Source: Rhodothermaceae bacterium
Lineage (GTDB): Bacteria > Bacteroidota > Rhodothermia > Rhodothermales > Rubricoccaceae
DNA length: 9,957 bases
Direction of reading: 5' to 3'
NCBI GenBank assembly: GCA_013003465.1
Contig: JABDIZ010000210.1
Location: 1 to 9,957 of the forward strand
Part shown: in pieces, positions 1 to 6,844 of the stretch
Numbering within the stretch: the first letter of the stretch is position 1
How the letters are laid out: each line of letters starts with the position of its first letter
The notes under the pieces: model-generated
Told to the model about the DNA's origin: nothing
Database searches by the model: none
Seen by the model: the letters and a program-made list of their open reading frames with translations, nothing else
Position numbers and translations under genes: made by a program

Positions 1-228
1 ATCGAATGCACGGAGCGCATCACCGCCGACGCCTGTCACCGGCACTGGCGGCGCTATGCGGCGACGCAGGCCTTCGTAAACCGGCTGCCGGACGAACTGC
101 TGCTACTCCGCACCACGTCCGGCCCCGTCGTCCTCGGCCTCGCCCCAGATGCTCTTGACCGCCTGGAGGCTCACCTCGCTGAGCATTTGGAGGTCGAGTC
201 AGCGGAGCCCCTGATTCGGGCTGCCTAG
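1..228 (+). CDS. C-terminal end of an unidentified protein (5' end outside window)
   Basis: The frame starting at base 1 is open for 75 codons and ends in TAG at 226-228. The visible part is mostly hydrophilic and carries a short hydrophobic strand-like run (DELLLLRTTSGPVVLGLAPD, about residues 32-51) followed by a probable helix (DALDRLEAHLAEHLEVES). There is no signal peptide, membrane segment or recognisable motif in this fragment. Codon use is G/C-rich at third positions, like the neighbouring genes, which supports real coding. The stop lies 105 bases before the tgt start, with a hairpin between them, so it is probably a separate transcription unit. I do not recognise the family and assign no function. 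Confidence 0.6.
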   Translation: MECTERITADACHRHWRRYAATQAFVNRLPDELLLLRTTSGPVVLGLAPDALDRLEAHLAEHLEVESAEPLIRAA

Positions 229-266
229 TCCAGCGTGCTTGAAGAAGTCGGCGCAACTTCGCAGGA

Positions 267-309
267 GGGGCCGAATCGGTCGGCGCTGCGAGCACGTAGT
301 TTCGGCCCC
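267..309 (+). terminator. 9-bp inverted repeat between the upstream gene and tgt
   Basis: GGGGCCGAA (267-275) and TTCGGCCCC (301-309) are perfect inverted repeats around a 25-base loop. The structure begins 38 bases after the stop of the upstream gene and ends 23 bases before the tgt GTG. No T-run follows, so it is not a canonical intrinsic terminator. It could equally be a structured leader of tgt. The long loop makes it only moderately stable. Confidence 0.35.
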
Positions 310-332
310 GCCGTTCATCTACCACGCTGCCT

Positions 333-1463
333 GTGCCGTTGTCTCTCCTCCACGAAGACGCTGATACGAACGCTCGCCTCGGGCGGCTCGACACGGACCA
401 CGGATCGATCGAGACGCCCGTGTTCATGCCGGTCGGGACGCTCGGCAGCGTCAAGGCCGTCGAGCAGCGCGAGCTCGTCGAGGACGTGAGGGCGCAGATC
501 ATCCTCGGCAACACGTACCACCTCTACCTGCGGCCCGGCGCCGAGATCCTCCGGGCAGGGGGTGGCCTCCACCGCTTCATGGCCTGGGACGGCCCGCTCC
601 TCACCGACTCGGGCGGCTTCCAGGTCTTCTCGCTCGCCGAGTTGCGCGACCTGAGCGAGGACGGCGTCCGCTTCCAGAGCCACCTCGATGGCAGCGCCCA
701 TACCTTCACGCCTGAGAGCGTGGTGGACATGCAGCGCGCCATCGGCTCGGACATCATGATGGTGCTCGACGAGTGCCCGCCCGCCGATGTCTCGGAGGCC
801 TACGCCCGCGAGTCGAACGCCCGGACGGTGCGGTGGGCGCAGCGCTGCCTGGACCGCGCGAACGCGACGGAGCCGCTCTACGGCCATGCGCAGGCGCTCT
901 TCCCCATTGTGCAGGGCGCCGTCTACCCCGCCCTGCGCCGCGAGTCGGCGCGGGCGCTCGTGGACCTCGACACGCCCGGCTACGCCATCGGCGGGCTTTC
1001 CGTGGGCGAAGCCGCTGAGGTCATGTACGCCATCGTGGAGGTGGTGACGGAGGAACTGCCGCCCGAAAAACCGCGCTACCTGATGGGCGTCGGCACGCCG
1101 GCCAATCTGATCGAGAACGTCGCACGCGGAATCGACATGTTCGACTGCGTGATGCCGACGCGCAACGCCCGCAACGGGATGCTCTTCACCACGGAGGGCA
1201 TCGTCAACATCCGCAACGCGAAGTGGAAGACCTGCTTCGAGCCCATCGATCCGGGGCTCGACCACTACGCGGCGCAGACGTTCACCAAGGCCTACCTCCG
1301 GCACCTGACGATCGCCAACGAGCCGCTGTTCATGGAGATCGCCTCGATCCAGAACCTGGCGTTCTACCTCTGGCTGATGGGCCAGATGCGCGAGGCTATC
1401 CGCGAGAGCCGCTTCGCGGCGTGGCGTTCCGAGTGGCTGCCGCGCGTCAGCCAGCGCCTGTAG
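333..1463 (+). CDS. tgt: queuine/preQ1 tRNA-guanine transglycosylase (zinc-free type)
   Basis: Cytoplasmic enzyme that exchanges guanine-34 of GUN-anticodon tRNAs (Asp, Asn, His, Tyr) for preQ1, the step that commits a tRNA to queuosine. The protein has 376 residues, close to the 375 of E. coli Tgt. Visible family motifs are GSIETPVFMPVGT (24-36), LGNTYHLYLRPG (58-69), LTDSGGFQVFS (90-100, putative general base Asp92), LDECPP (145-150), GGLSVGE (220-226) and MFDCVMPTR (269-277, putative nucleophile Asp271). The usual zinc ligands Cys-x-Cys-x2-Cys and His align with Leu309, His311, Ala314 and Gln340, so the structural zinc site is absent. The start is GTG: the frame has a stop at 297-299, and this GTG gives the normal family N-terminus. 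There is no Shine-Dalgarno. No other queuosine genes are nearby. Identity is very secure. Confidence 0.97.
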   Translation: MPLSLLHEDADTNARLGRLDTDHGSIETPVFMPVGTLGSVKAVEQRELVEDVRAQIILGNTYHLYLRPGAEILRAGGGLHRFMAWDGPLLTDSGGFQVFSLAELRDLSEDGVRFQSHLDGSAHTFTPESVVDMQRAIGSDIMMVLDECPPADVSEAYARESNARTVRWAQRCLDRANATEPLYGHAQALFPIVQGAVYPALRRESARALVDLDTPGYAIGGLSVGEAAEVMYAIVEVVTEELPPEKPRYLMGVGTPANLIENVARGIDMFDCVMPTRNARNGMLFTTEGIVNIRNAKWKTCFEPIDPGLDHYAAQTFTKAYLRHLTIANEPLFMEIASIQNLAFYLWLMGQMREAIRESRFAAWRSEWLPRVSQRL

Positions 1464-1512
1464 GGAAATGGGAGATGGGGAGTTGCCAAGCCGCTCTCCA
1501 TCTCCCATTTCC
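1464..1512. terminator. bidirectional hairpin between convergent tgt and the CHRD-protein gene
   Basis: The arm at 1464-1478 (GGAAATGGGAGATGG) is perfectly complementary to 1498-1512. Pairing extends to 1482/1494 with one G-T pair, giving a 19-bp stem with an 11-base loop. It begins directly after the tgt stop codon and ends 13 bases before the stop of the opposing gene, so it can serve both strands. The 9-mer ATCTCCCAT of the right arm recurs at 1514-1522, offering the left arm a second partner. There is no long T-tract on either strand, so termination is inferred from position and stem strength. Confidence 0.65.
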
Positions 1513-1525
1513 TATCTCCCATAGC

Positions 1526-3775
1526 CTAGCGTAGGAGCGTGATGCGCTGCGTCGCCGTCTGCTCCCCGGCGGTGAGCCGGACCACGTAGACGCCCGAGGC
1601 CAGCGTGCGCGCGTCGAAGGTCACGCGGTGCGTTCGAGCGTCCAACTCGCCCTCAGTCAGCACGGCAACTTCGCGGCCAAGCGCGTCGTAGATGGCCATG
1701 CGGACGGGGCCAGACTGATCCAGCGAAAACTGGAGCGTCGTCTGGCGGGCGAACGGGTTGGGCTGTGCCACATCGAGGGCGAAAAGTGTCGGCGCTTCGC
1801 CCGGCTCATTTGCCGTTGTGATGACGAGGTCGCCCGTCTCGATGGCCATGAGTTGGTACCCCTCATCGCGCGGGTCGGAGGAGTCGAACTGCCCGATCAC
1901 GCCGGTGAAGAGCACGGTCATGCTGGGCACCGCGGTCCCGTCCACATCGCTGTCGTCGGCGTTCGGGACACGGAGCGCCATGGCATCGCCGTCATCGGAC
2001 GGGTCATCCACGTCGTAGGTCGTGGCGGCCGCGAACGTCACGTCCGCCGTTTCGATGGTGAGGTCATCGACCTGCACGAGCTCAGCCTCGTAGGCTTCTC
2101 CGTTGGCAGCCAGCTCGGCCAGATCCACGACCTGCGGAGCAGGCACGGTCGTTGTACCGAGAATCGACCAACTCGCGAGGTCGGCGTCGTTGATCTGGAG
2201 GAGGCCGTTGAACTCACTCAGCGTGCCGTTGAGCTGAAGCTGCGTGCCGGATACGATGGTACCTGCCGCGACGGCATCGAAGAAGGTGCCGCTGGTCTGG
2301 CGAACGGTAAGGCCACCCGTGTCGTCCTGGAGATAGGTGAAGGTACCCATCGAGCGCGTCACCACGCCTTCGACGATCACCGTAGCGCCCGAGCCAAGCG
2401 CCCGAGCCTCGGCCATCGTACTAGTCGGCGGCATATCCGTGTCGCCGACGGTGAGGGTGAAGGTGCCCGGAATTCCCACATCAGCGGTGCCGCTGGTCAC
2501 GGTGAGATCAAAGACGGCGTCCTCGCTGCCTTCCACGCCATCCATCTCGGTCAGGTCGAGCGTCACGAAGAGCGCCTCGCCGTCGGTGTTGCCGCTGAAG
2601 GTGACGCTGCCGGGCGTCGGCCCGGTGAAGTCGGCGGCGTCAGCCGTGCTGCCCACTGCATCGAAGTCGACACTGACGGTGACGGGGTTGCCGTCGGGCG
2701 TATCGTCTGGGAAGTCCAGTTCGACGGTCAGCGTCGCCATCATGCCTTCATCAACGGATGCACTGCCCTCGGTGAAGGTGACGACCGGGCCCATGGGCGC
2801 GACGAGGCCAGCACCCGGCGTGGGCTCGGTAACGACGATGGTAGCTGCGCCGCTTGGGTTGCGCTGGATGGACTGCGTGTCCTTCATGCCGTTCTCATCC
2901 TCGTTGTACTGCACCATCTGGCCGAGACCCGCGAGCAGCCCGTCGTCGTCCGCGTCGGCGGTGTCGTAGACGAGCGCATCGAGGAGACCCGCCATCGTGA
3001 CGGGCGTGTCCCCAGGGAAGCTGGCGGCTTCGCCCATATAGAGCGCCACAGCATCGGCCCCGTTCTGCACGAGGTTTTCCTCGGGCGTGACATCGAGATC
3101 GCAGTTGGCTGTAGTGGCGGCATTGGCGCAGAGCACGAAGTAGCCATCCGCGTCAATGGTAAAGCCATCGAGGTCGAAGGCCTCATAGCTGGCATCGTCA
3201 GATCCGTTGAAGAAGACGAGCACGAAGTCGCTGAGGTCCACGGCGCTGGCCGTCGGGTTGTAGAGTTCGACGAACTCTGCTGCATCCGTGCCCGTCTGAT
3301 CGGAGTCGACCTCGTTAATGAGCACGCTCTGCCCGATCTGTCCGCGGATCTCGCCGCCCGCCAAGGTCACCGAGTGTACGTTGACGTAGAAGCCATCGGT
3401 CGTCAGGGTCGTGACTTGACCTGCGGTGAGGTCGAAGGTGTTGTCGGCAGCGGCGAAGGTGCCGCTTCGCATATCCCCATTCACCACCGGGGTGAGTGTG
3501 AAGATGATGCCGCCGTTCACTCCCGCCGGAGCCTCATGAATGTGCGACCCCGTGTAGTCGCTTTCGAGCCCCGTGAACGCGCCCGTCACGACGAGCTGCG
3601 TACCGCTGAGCACAGCCTCCACGCGACCGGACGCGGTGGAAGCGTTTGCGGGCACTTCGGAGGCTCCAGAGAGGGAGGCAACAAATACCTGCGCCGATAC
3701 CGGGAACGCAGAACCGAGGAGCAATAGGGTGAGCAGGAGGAGGCTGGATGTCCAGCGAGAAGTAGCCGTGGTCAT
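1526..3775 (-). CDS. secreted CHRD / lamin-tail / Calx-beta-like / OB-like protein with T9SS sorting tail
   Basis: A 749-residue exported protein. Residues 1-29 form a signal peptide (hydrophobic core SLLLLTLLLLGSAFPV, cleavage after SAQ). Residues 30-148 match the CHRD (chordin-like) pattern, with SGASEVPANAS, HIHEAPAG and GGEIRGQI. Residues 150 to about 310 match a lamin-tail domain (LINEVDSDQTGTDAAEFVEL). Residues 331-447 resemble a Calx-beta repeat (ASVDEGMMATLTVEL, VEGSEDAVFDLTVTSG). Residues 450-655 resemble the OB-fold-like modules that accompany lamin-tail domains in secreted nucleases. Residues 662-749 are a T9SS type A sorting domain (QPNPFARQTTLQFSL, YDALGREV, LASGVYVVRL, ending TLLR). 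Aspartate is abundant, which may mean calcium binding. The ATG at 3775 is preferred because it places the signal peptide at the N-terminus; in-frame starts at 3823 and 3895 would prepend 16 or 40 residues. No catalytic domain is seen, so an adhesive or matrix role is inference. A 137-base gap with no strong promoter match separates it from the upstream DUF4397 gene. Confidence 0.9.
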   Translation of the reverse strand: MTTATSRWTSSLLLLTLLLLGSAFPVSAQVFVASLSGASEVPANASTASGRVEAVLSGTQLVVTGAFTGLESDYTGSHIHEAPAGVNGGIIFTLTPVVNGDMRSGTFAAADNTFDLTAGQVTTLTTDGFYVNVHSVTLAGGEIRGQIGQSVLINEVDSDQTGTDAAEFVELYNPTASAVDLSDFVLVFFNGSDDASYEAFDLDGFTIDADGYFVLCANAATTANCDLDVTPEENLVQNGADAVALYMGEAASFPGDTPVTMAGLLDALVYDTADADDDGLLAGLGQMVQYNEDENGMKDTQSIQRNPSGAATIVVTEPTPGAGLVAPMGPVVTFTEGSASVDEGMMATLTVELDFPDDTPDGNPVTVSVDFDAVGSTADAADFTGPTPGSVTFSGNTDGEALFVTLDLTEMDGVEGSEDAVFDLTVTSGTADVGIPGTFTLTVGDTDMPPTSTMAEARALGSGATVIVEGVVTRSMGTFTYLQDDTGGLTVRQTSGTFFDAVAAGTIVSGTQLQLNGTLSEFNGLLQINDADLASWSILGTTTVPAPQVVDLAELAANGEAYEAELVQVDDLTIETADVTFAAATTYDVDDPSDDGDAMALRVPNADDSDVDGTAVPSMTVLFTGVIGQFDSSDPRDEGYQLMAIETGDLVITTANEPGEAPTLFALDVAQPNPFARQTTLQFSLDQSGPVRMAIYDALGREVAVLTEGELDARTHRVTFDARTLASGVYVVRLTAGEQTATQRITLLR

Positions 3776-3912
3776 GCTGAAAAGGGAGTTGGGGAAGAGA
3801 AAGAAGCGTGTAGCCTGGTTCATCGGACGAGCACGCTGGGGGAAGTATACCGTGTAATCGAGCGAGGCCGGGATGTCCGCGATTCGTAACGACAAGATAA
3901 CCCGCCACCGAA

Positions 3913-4998
3913 CTACTTCACGACGGCTATGCGGCGCGATTGCGTCTGGCCATCAGCCGTGAGACGGAGAACGTAGGCCCCTGCAGGCAACTCCGCCGTG
4001 TCGAGGCGAATGTGCTGACCGGCGCCGACTGGACGCGCTTGCGGTGCTACCGTGAGCACCTGCCGCCCGAGCGCATCGAAGACCTCGGCGGTCACGTCCG
4101 CCTGCTCCGCGAGGTCGAAGATGATACGTACCGTCGAGGCAGAGGGGTTAGGCGAGATGCTGCGGATCGCGAGCGCGCCGGGCAGCCCCTCGTGGTGCTC
4201 AACAGCAACGACGACCGGATCAAGAACCATCGCCGCTCCATCCGATAGCACGATCATCGGGCTGAATGAGGGACCATCCTGATTCTGCGTTGGATCGAGG
4301 AAGCCGGACAACAGCACCGTCGCAACAACGCCTGGCCCTAGTTCAGGCGTAGCCCAGTAGCTTCCAAAGGGAAGTGAATTGAACTCATCCTCGATGAAGA
4401 TGACATTGTGAGGCTCAATGGCAACGCTCGATGTCAGTCCCGTGTAGGCGATCTCATCGGCCAGCAGCACACCGCCCCGCGCCTCGCCGGTTAGGATGAC
4501 GGTTGCCCCGACGTCGACGGTCGGCGCATCGGGACTGCCGTGGACCACATTCACCTCGGCCATGGTTGGGTCGGCAGTCGTCTCCCGGGCATCGTCGTTG
4601 ACGAGTACATTGAGCGCTGTGCTGAGGCCGTCGGGGTTGGGCGCGAAGTCGCCGGGCTCCCGCACCCCAACGGCGATGAACTGTACCGTTTGGTTCGGCT
4701 GAAGCGTGATCGAAAACGTGTAGAACACTTCGGCGGCACTCGTCGAGGTACCGGGCGCTACTCCGATCTCCAGCGGAATGAATGCCGGGGCGTCGAGGTA
4801 GGGCGAGGCAGTACGAAAGGCTACGTCGTCAAGCAACAGAATGCCGTTGGCGTAGAGGTCCACGACGGCGACGGACGGATCGGGCGCGTTGTGGATGGCC
4901 TGGACGCGGGCTGTGAACTGCGCCTGTGCGGTCCACGGAATCAGCAGACTGAGGGCGCTCAGGAGGCCAAGCGACGAGAGGCGAGAAGCAAAACGCAT
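3913..4998 (-). CDS. secreted DUF4397-domain protein with T9SS sorting tail
   Basis: A 361-residue exported protein. Residues 1-27 form a signal peptide (Arg-rich N-terminus, hydrophobic core LLSALSLLIPW, cleavage near AQA/Q). Residues 29 to about 125 match DUF4397, with RVQAIHNAPDPSVAVVDLYA as the characteristic opening strand. A second, more diverged copy appears to follow at about 147-235 (EVNVVHGSPDAPTVDV), so the body may be two tandem beta-sandwich modules. Residues 275-361 form the type A sorting tail (SISPNPSASTVRIIFDL, FDALGRQVL, LPAGAYVLRLTADGQ, ending VVK). The tail predicts passage through the T9SS, with tail removal and either release or surface anchoring. The function of DUF4397 is not established. 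The gene lies 137 bases upstream of the other T9SS cargo gene on the same strand, suggesting co-expression. There is no Shine-Dalgarno before the ATG. Confidence 0.9.
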   Translation of the reverse strand: MRFASRLSSLGLLSALSLLIPWTAQAQFTARVQAIHNAPDPSVAVVDLYANGILLLDDVAFRTASPYLDAPAFIPLEIGVAPGTSTSAAEVFYTFSITLQPNQTVQFIAVGVREPGDFAPNPDGLSTALNVLVNDDARETTADPTMAEVNVVHGSPDAPTVDVGATVILTGEARGGVLLADEIAYTGLTSSVAIEPHNVIFIEDEFNSLPFGSYWATPELGPGVVATVLLSGFLDPTQNQDGPSFSPMIVLSDGAAMVLDPVVVAVEHHEGLPGALAIRSISPNPSASTVRIIFDLAEQADVTAEVFDALGRQVLTVAPQARPVGAGQHIRLDTAELPAGAYVLRLTADGQTQSRRIAVVK

Positions 4999-5137
4999 GA
5001 AAGGAGGGCACTGAAACAGAGAAAGACAACCGTCTCCGGCTAACGATCAATTCTCTCCGAAGCTCCCTCGGCGGGCAACCGAGACACGGGCCGTCGCGTT
5101 GCACCGCCGCACTCCCTCGCTCGCATTCCCTACTCGG
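4999..5137. promoter_or_regulatory. divergent intergenic region between the DUF4397 gene and ispH
   Basis: These 139 bases separate two divergently transcribed genes, so they should contain both promoters. On the minus strand a TTG (complement of 5048-5050) lies 18-19 bases upstream of TGTCTTTC (complement of 5021-5028). This loosely resembles the Bacteroidota pattern TTG / TAnnTTTG (4 of 6 fixed bases in the -7 element) and would give a leader of about 15 bases. No convincing promoter is visible for ispH. The location is sound; the individual elements are weak. Confidence 0.3.
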
Positions 5138-6394
5138 ATGGCCCGTCAGTTCGACGTCCCGGTCTTCTACCGCAGCCCCATCATCGCGACGGTCAAGGAC
5201 GCCCGCCGCATCACCGATCCGCGCAAGCGCGACCTCACACCCTCCGTGCTCGACTTTGGGCCGGTGCGCTTCAAAATTGGCCGCCACTTCGGGTTCTGCT
5301 ACGGCGTCGAGAACGCCATCGACATCGCCTACCGGGCACTGGAGGAGCACCCGGAGAAAGCCGCGGCTGGACGGATCTTCCTCCTCTCAGAGATGATCCA
5401 CAACCCGCACGTCAACGAGGATCTACAGGCGCGCGGCATCCGCTTCCTCCGCACCACCACGGGCGAACAGCTCATCCCCTTCGATGCGCTGAAGCCGGAT
5501 GATGTGGTCGTTATCCCGGCCTTCGGCACAACGCGCGAGATCGAGGCCGACTTGCGGGAGCGAGGACTGGAACCGCACACCTACAACACGACGTGTCCGT
5601 TCGTCGAGAAGGTGTGGAAGAAGAGCGCGCAGATCGGCAAGCAGGCATACACAGTCGTCGTGCACGGAAAGCGCTACCACGAGGAGACGCGCGCTACGTT
5701 CAGCCATGCGCAGGCGCACGCGCCGGTCGTGGTCGTGCGCGACATGGAGGCCACCGAGGCGCTTGCCAAAGTGATCTGCGGTGAGGAAGATGCTGCGTTT
5801 TTCTTCGAGCACTTCGCCGACCGCTACTCACCCGGCTTCGACCCCGCGCGCGACCTCCAGCGCATCGGCGTGGTCAATCAGACGACGATGCTGGCCAGCG
5901 AGACGGCAGCCATCGCCGAGCGGCTCCGCCAGGCCATGCTCCGGTGCTTCCCGGACGACCCGGTCGCGGATCACTTCGCCGACACCTCGGACACGCTCTG
6001 CTACGCAACCAAGGAAAACCAAGACGCCACCATCGCACTCATTGAGGACGGCGCGGATCTGGCGCTCGTCGTGGGCGGCTACAACTCCTCCAACACGAGC
6101 CACCTCGTGGATCTCTGCGAAGAGGCCATACCGACTTACTTCATCTCCGGCGCCGACCGCCTGATCTCACCCGACGAGATCCATCACTTCGTCTGGCGCA
6201 CCAAGACCGAGACCGAGACGCACGGCTGGCTCCCCCAGGATCTCAACCGCCCCATCGACATTCTCCTGACGGCAGGCGCCTCCTGCCCCGATGCCCTGCT
6301 CGACGAGGTCGTACAGCATATCCTCGCCTGGTTCCCTGCTGTGCGCTCGGTGGACGAGGCGCTCGCGCCATTCCAGGCGGTCGACCCCGCATGA
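5138..6394 (+). CDS. ispH: 4-hydroxy-3-methylbut-2-enyl diphosphate reductase, long form
   Basis: Final enzyme of the MEP pathway. It reductively dehydroxylates HMBPP to isopentenyl and dimethylallyl diphosphate, using a [4Fe-4S] cluster in the cytoplasm. The three conserved cluster cysteines are present as Cys54 (FGFCYGVE), Cys153 (NTTCPFVEKVW) and Cys288 (DTLCYATKENQ). Other family landmarks are SEMIHNPHVNE (74-84), VVHGKRYHEETRAT (174-187), GVVNQTTMLAS (244-254) and GGYNSSNTSHL (313-323). At 418 residues it belongs to the long IspH type rather than the roughly 316-residue E. coli type; the extra length includes about 40 N-terminal residues and an internal insertion. The ATG at 5138 is preferred to an in-frame TTG at 5099, because the added residues would be Arg/Pro-rich and unlike the family. 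Its 3' 228 bases are overlapped in antisense by the tail of a MarR-like frame. Identity is very secure. Confidence 0.96.
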   Translation: MARQFDVPVFYRSPIIATVKDARRITDPRKRDLTPSVLDFGPVRFKIGRHFGFCYGVENAIDIAYRALEEHPEKAAAGRIFLLSEMIHNPHVNEDLQARGIRFLRTTTGEQLIPFDALKPDDVVVIPAFGTTREIEADLRERGLEPHTYNTTCPFVEKVWKKSAQIGKQAYTVVVHGKRYHEETRATFSHAQAHAPVVVVRDMEATEALAKVICGEEDAAFFFEHFADRYSPGFDPARDLQRIGVVNQTTMLASETAAIAERLRQAMLRCFPDDPVADHFADTSDTLCYATKENQDATIALIEDGADLALVVGGYNSSNTSHLVDLCEEAIPTYFISGADRLISPDEIHHFVWRTKTETETHGWLPQDLNRPIDILLTAGASCPDALLDEVVQHILAWFPAVRSVDEALAPFQAVDPA

Positions 6395-6721
6395 GTCTCC
6401 GCCGCTCGCGCCGCCCCACCGCGAACGGGAGGAGCGCTCCATCAGCGCTACCCCCTCAGCAGTAAGGCTGACGAGGATCCGCCGCCCATCGGCAGAATCG
6501 GGCGTGCGGTGGACCCAGCCCTTTCGCTCCAGCCCCTGAACCAGCCGCGTAATGTTTGCCCGATCGTTGAGGGAGCGATCGGCCAACTCGGTCTGCGCTT
6601 GCGGAGCCTGTTCGTGGAGACGAAAGAGAATGGCCCACTGCTCCGGCGAGATGTCGACGCCCTCGGCCTGAAAGTGCCGCAGGAAAAAGAGCCGGAGGAG
6701 CCGTGTCGTGCGGAGAATCAC
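6167..6721 (-). CDS. MarR-family regulator, apparently truncated and running antisense into ispH
   Basis: The 184-codon frame starts with GTG. Residues 1-97 are a clear MarR winged-helix segment: LRTTRLLRLFFLRHF (helix 1), ISPEQWAILFRLHEQAP, TELADRSLNDRANITRLVQGLERKGWVHR (HTH and recognition helix) and the wing DSADGRRILVSLT (75-87). MarR proteins normally continue with two long C-terminal dimerisation helices. Here homology stops at about residue 97 and the frame becomes Gly/Ser/Arg-rich. From residue 110 onward it reads antisense through the 3' end of ispH. At the N-terminus, MarR-like residues (DHATAF) continue in frame upstream of the GTG, but no ATG/GTG/TTG start exists before a TAA at 6830-6832. 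A normal ATG lies out of frame at 6774. Both ends therefore look damaged, and it may be a decaying gene. If made, the HTH could still bind DNA, but normal dimerisation is doubtful. It is divergent from the methyltransferase gene. Confidence 0.55.
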   Translation of the reverse strand: MILRTTRLLRLFFLRHFQAEGVDISPEQWAILFRLHEQAPQAQTELADRSLNDRANITRLVQGLERKGWVHRTPDSADGRRILVSLTAEGVALMERSSRSRWGGASGGDSCGVDRLEWRERLVHRAHSREPGEDMLYDLVEQGIGAGGACRQENVDGAVEILGEPAVRLGLGLGAPDEVMDLVG

Positions 6722-6774
6722 GAACGCAGTCGCGTGATCGATGTGCTGGTGTCGCGGAGTCGGTCGGATCCCAT
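6718..6774 (-). other. 18-codon frame ending in a GTGA overlap with the MarR-like start
   Basis: An ATG at 6774 opens an 18-codon frame (MGSDRLRDTSTSITRLRS) whose TGA overlaps the GTG of the MarR-like frame as GTGA. This is either a translationally coupled leader peptide or, more likely, the original MarR N-terminus separated from the rest by a one-base frameshift. The next frame already reads DHATAFVILRTTRLL upstream of the GTG, which favours the frameshift reading. Confidence 0.25.
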
Positions 6775-6844
6775 GCGAGGCTAGCGTGGTTCGGGAGGCG
6801 GTGCGTAGGATACGGACCGCCCTGCTCCCTTACCCCTCCGCCTG

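Noticed and set aside
229..332. A preQ1 riboswitch upstream of tgt
   Set aside because: I see no compact H-type pseudoknot with an A-rich tail. The visible stem is a simple 9-bp hairpin with a 25-base loop.
315..1508. A 397-codon minus-strand open frame opposite tgt
   Set aside because: tgt is unambiguous on the plus strand; the antisense product is Arg/Glu/His-rich low-complexity sequence typical of shadows in such genomes.
1628..3727. A 699-codon plus-strand open frame opposite the CHRD protein gene
   Set aside because: Its product is rich in Arg, His, Glu and Val with no fold-like motif. The opposite strand carries a signal peptide, recognisable domains and a T9SS tail, so this frame is an antisense shadow of G+C-rich codons.
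5067..5083. Short palindrome CTCGG / CCGAG upstream of ispH, considered as an operator or terminator
   Set aside because: Five-base arms are too short to stand out and no flanking signal supports it.
5099..5137. A TTG start extending IspH by 13 residues
   Set aside because: The extra residues (MHRRTPSLAFPTR) do not resemble the family, and an ATG at 5138 gives a natural N-terminus.
6718..6721. Programmed ribosomal frameshifting joining the 18-codon frame to the MarR-like frame
   Set aside because: No slippery heptamer or downstream pseudoknot is evident near the junction; an ordinary indel or overlapping stop/start explains it more simply.
6797..6821. Inverted repeat GGCGGT / ACCGCC with a 13-base spacer, considered as a MarR operator between divergent genes
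   Set aside because: Only 6 bp per arm in G+C-rich DNA, which is expected by chance. MarR sites are usually longer near-palindromes, and the regulator here looks damaged.
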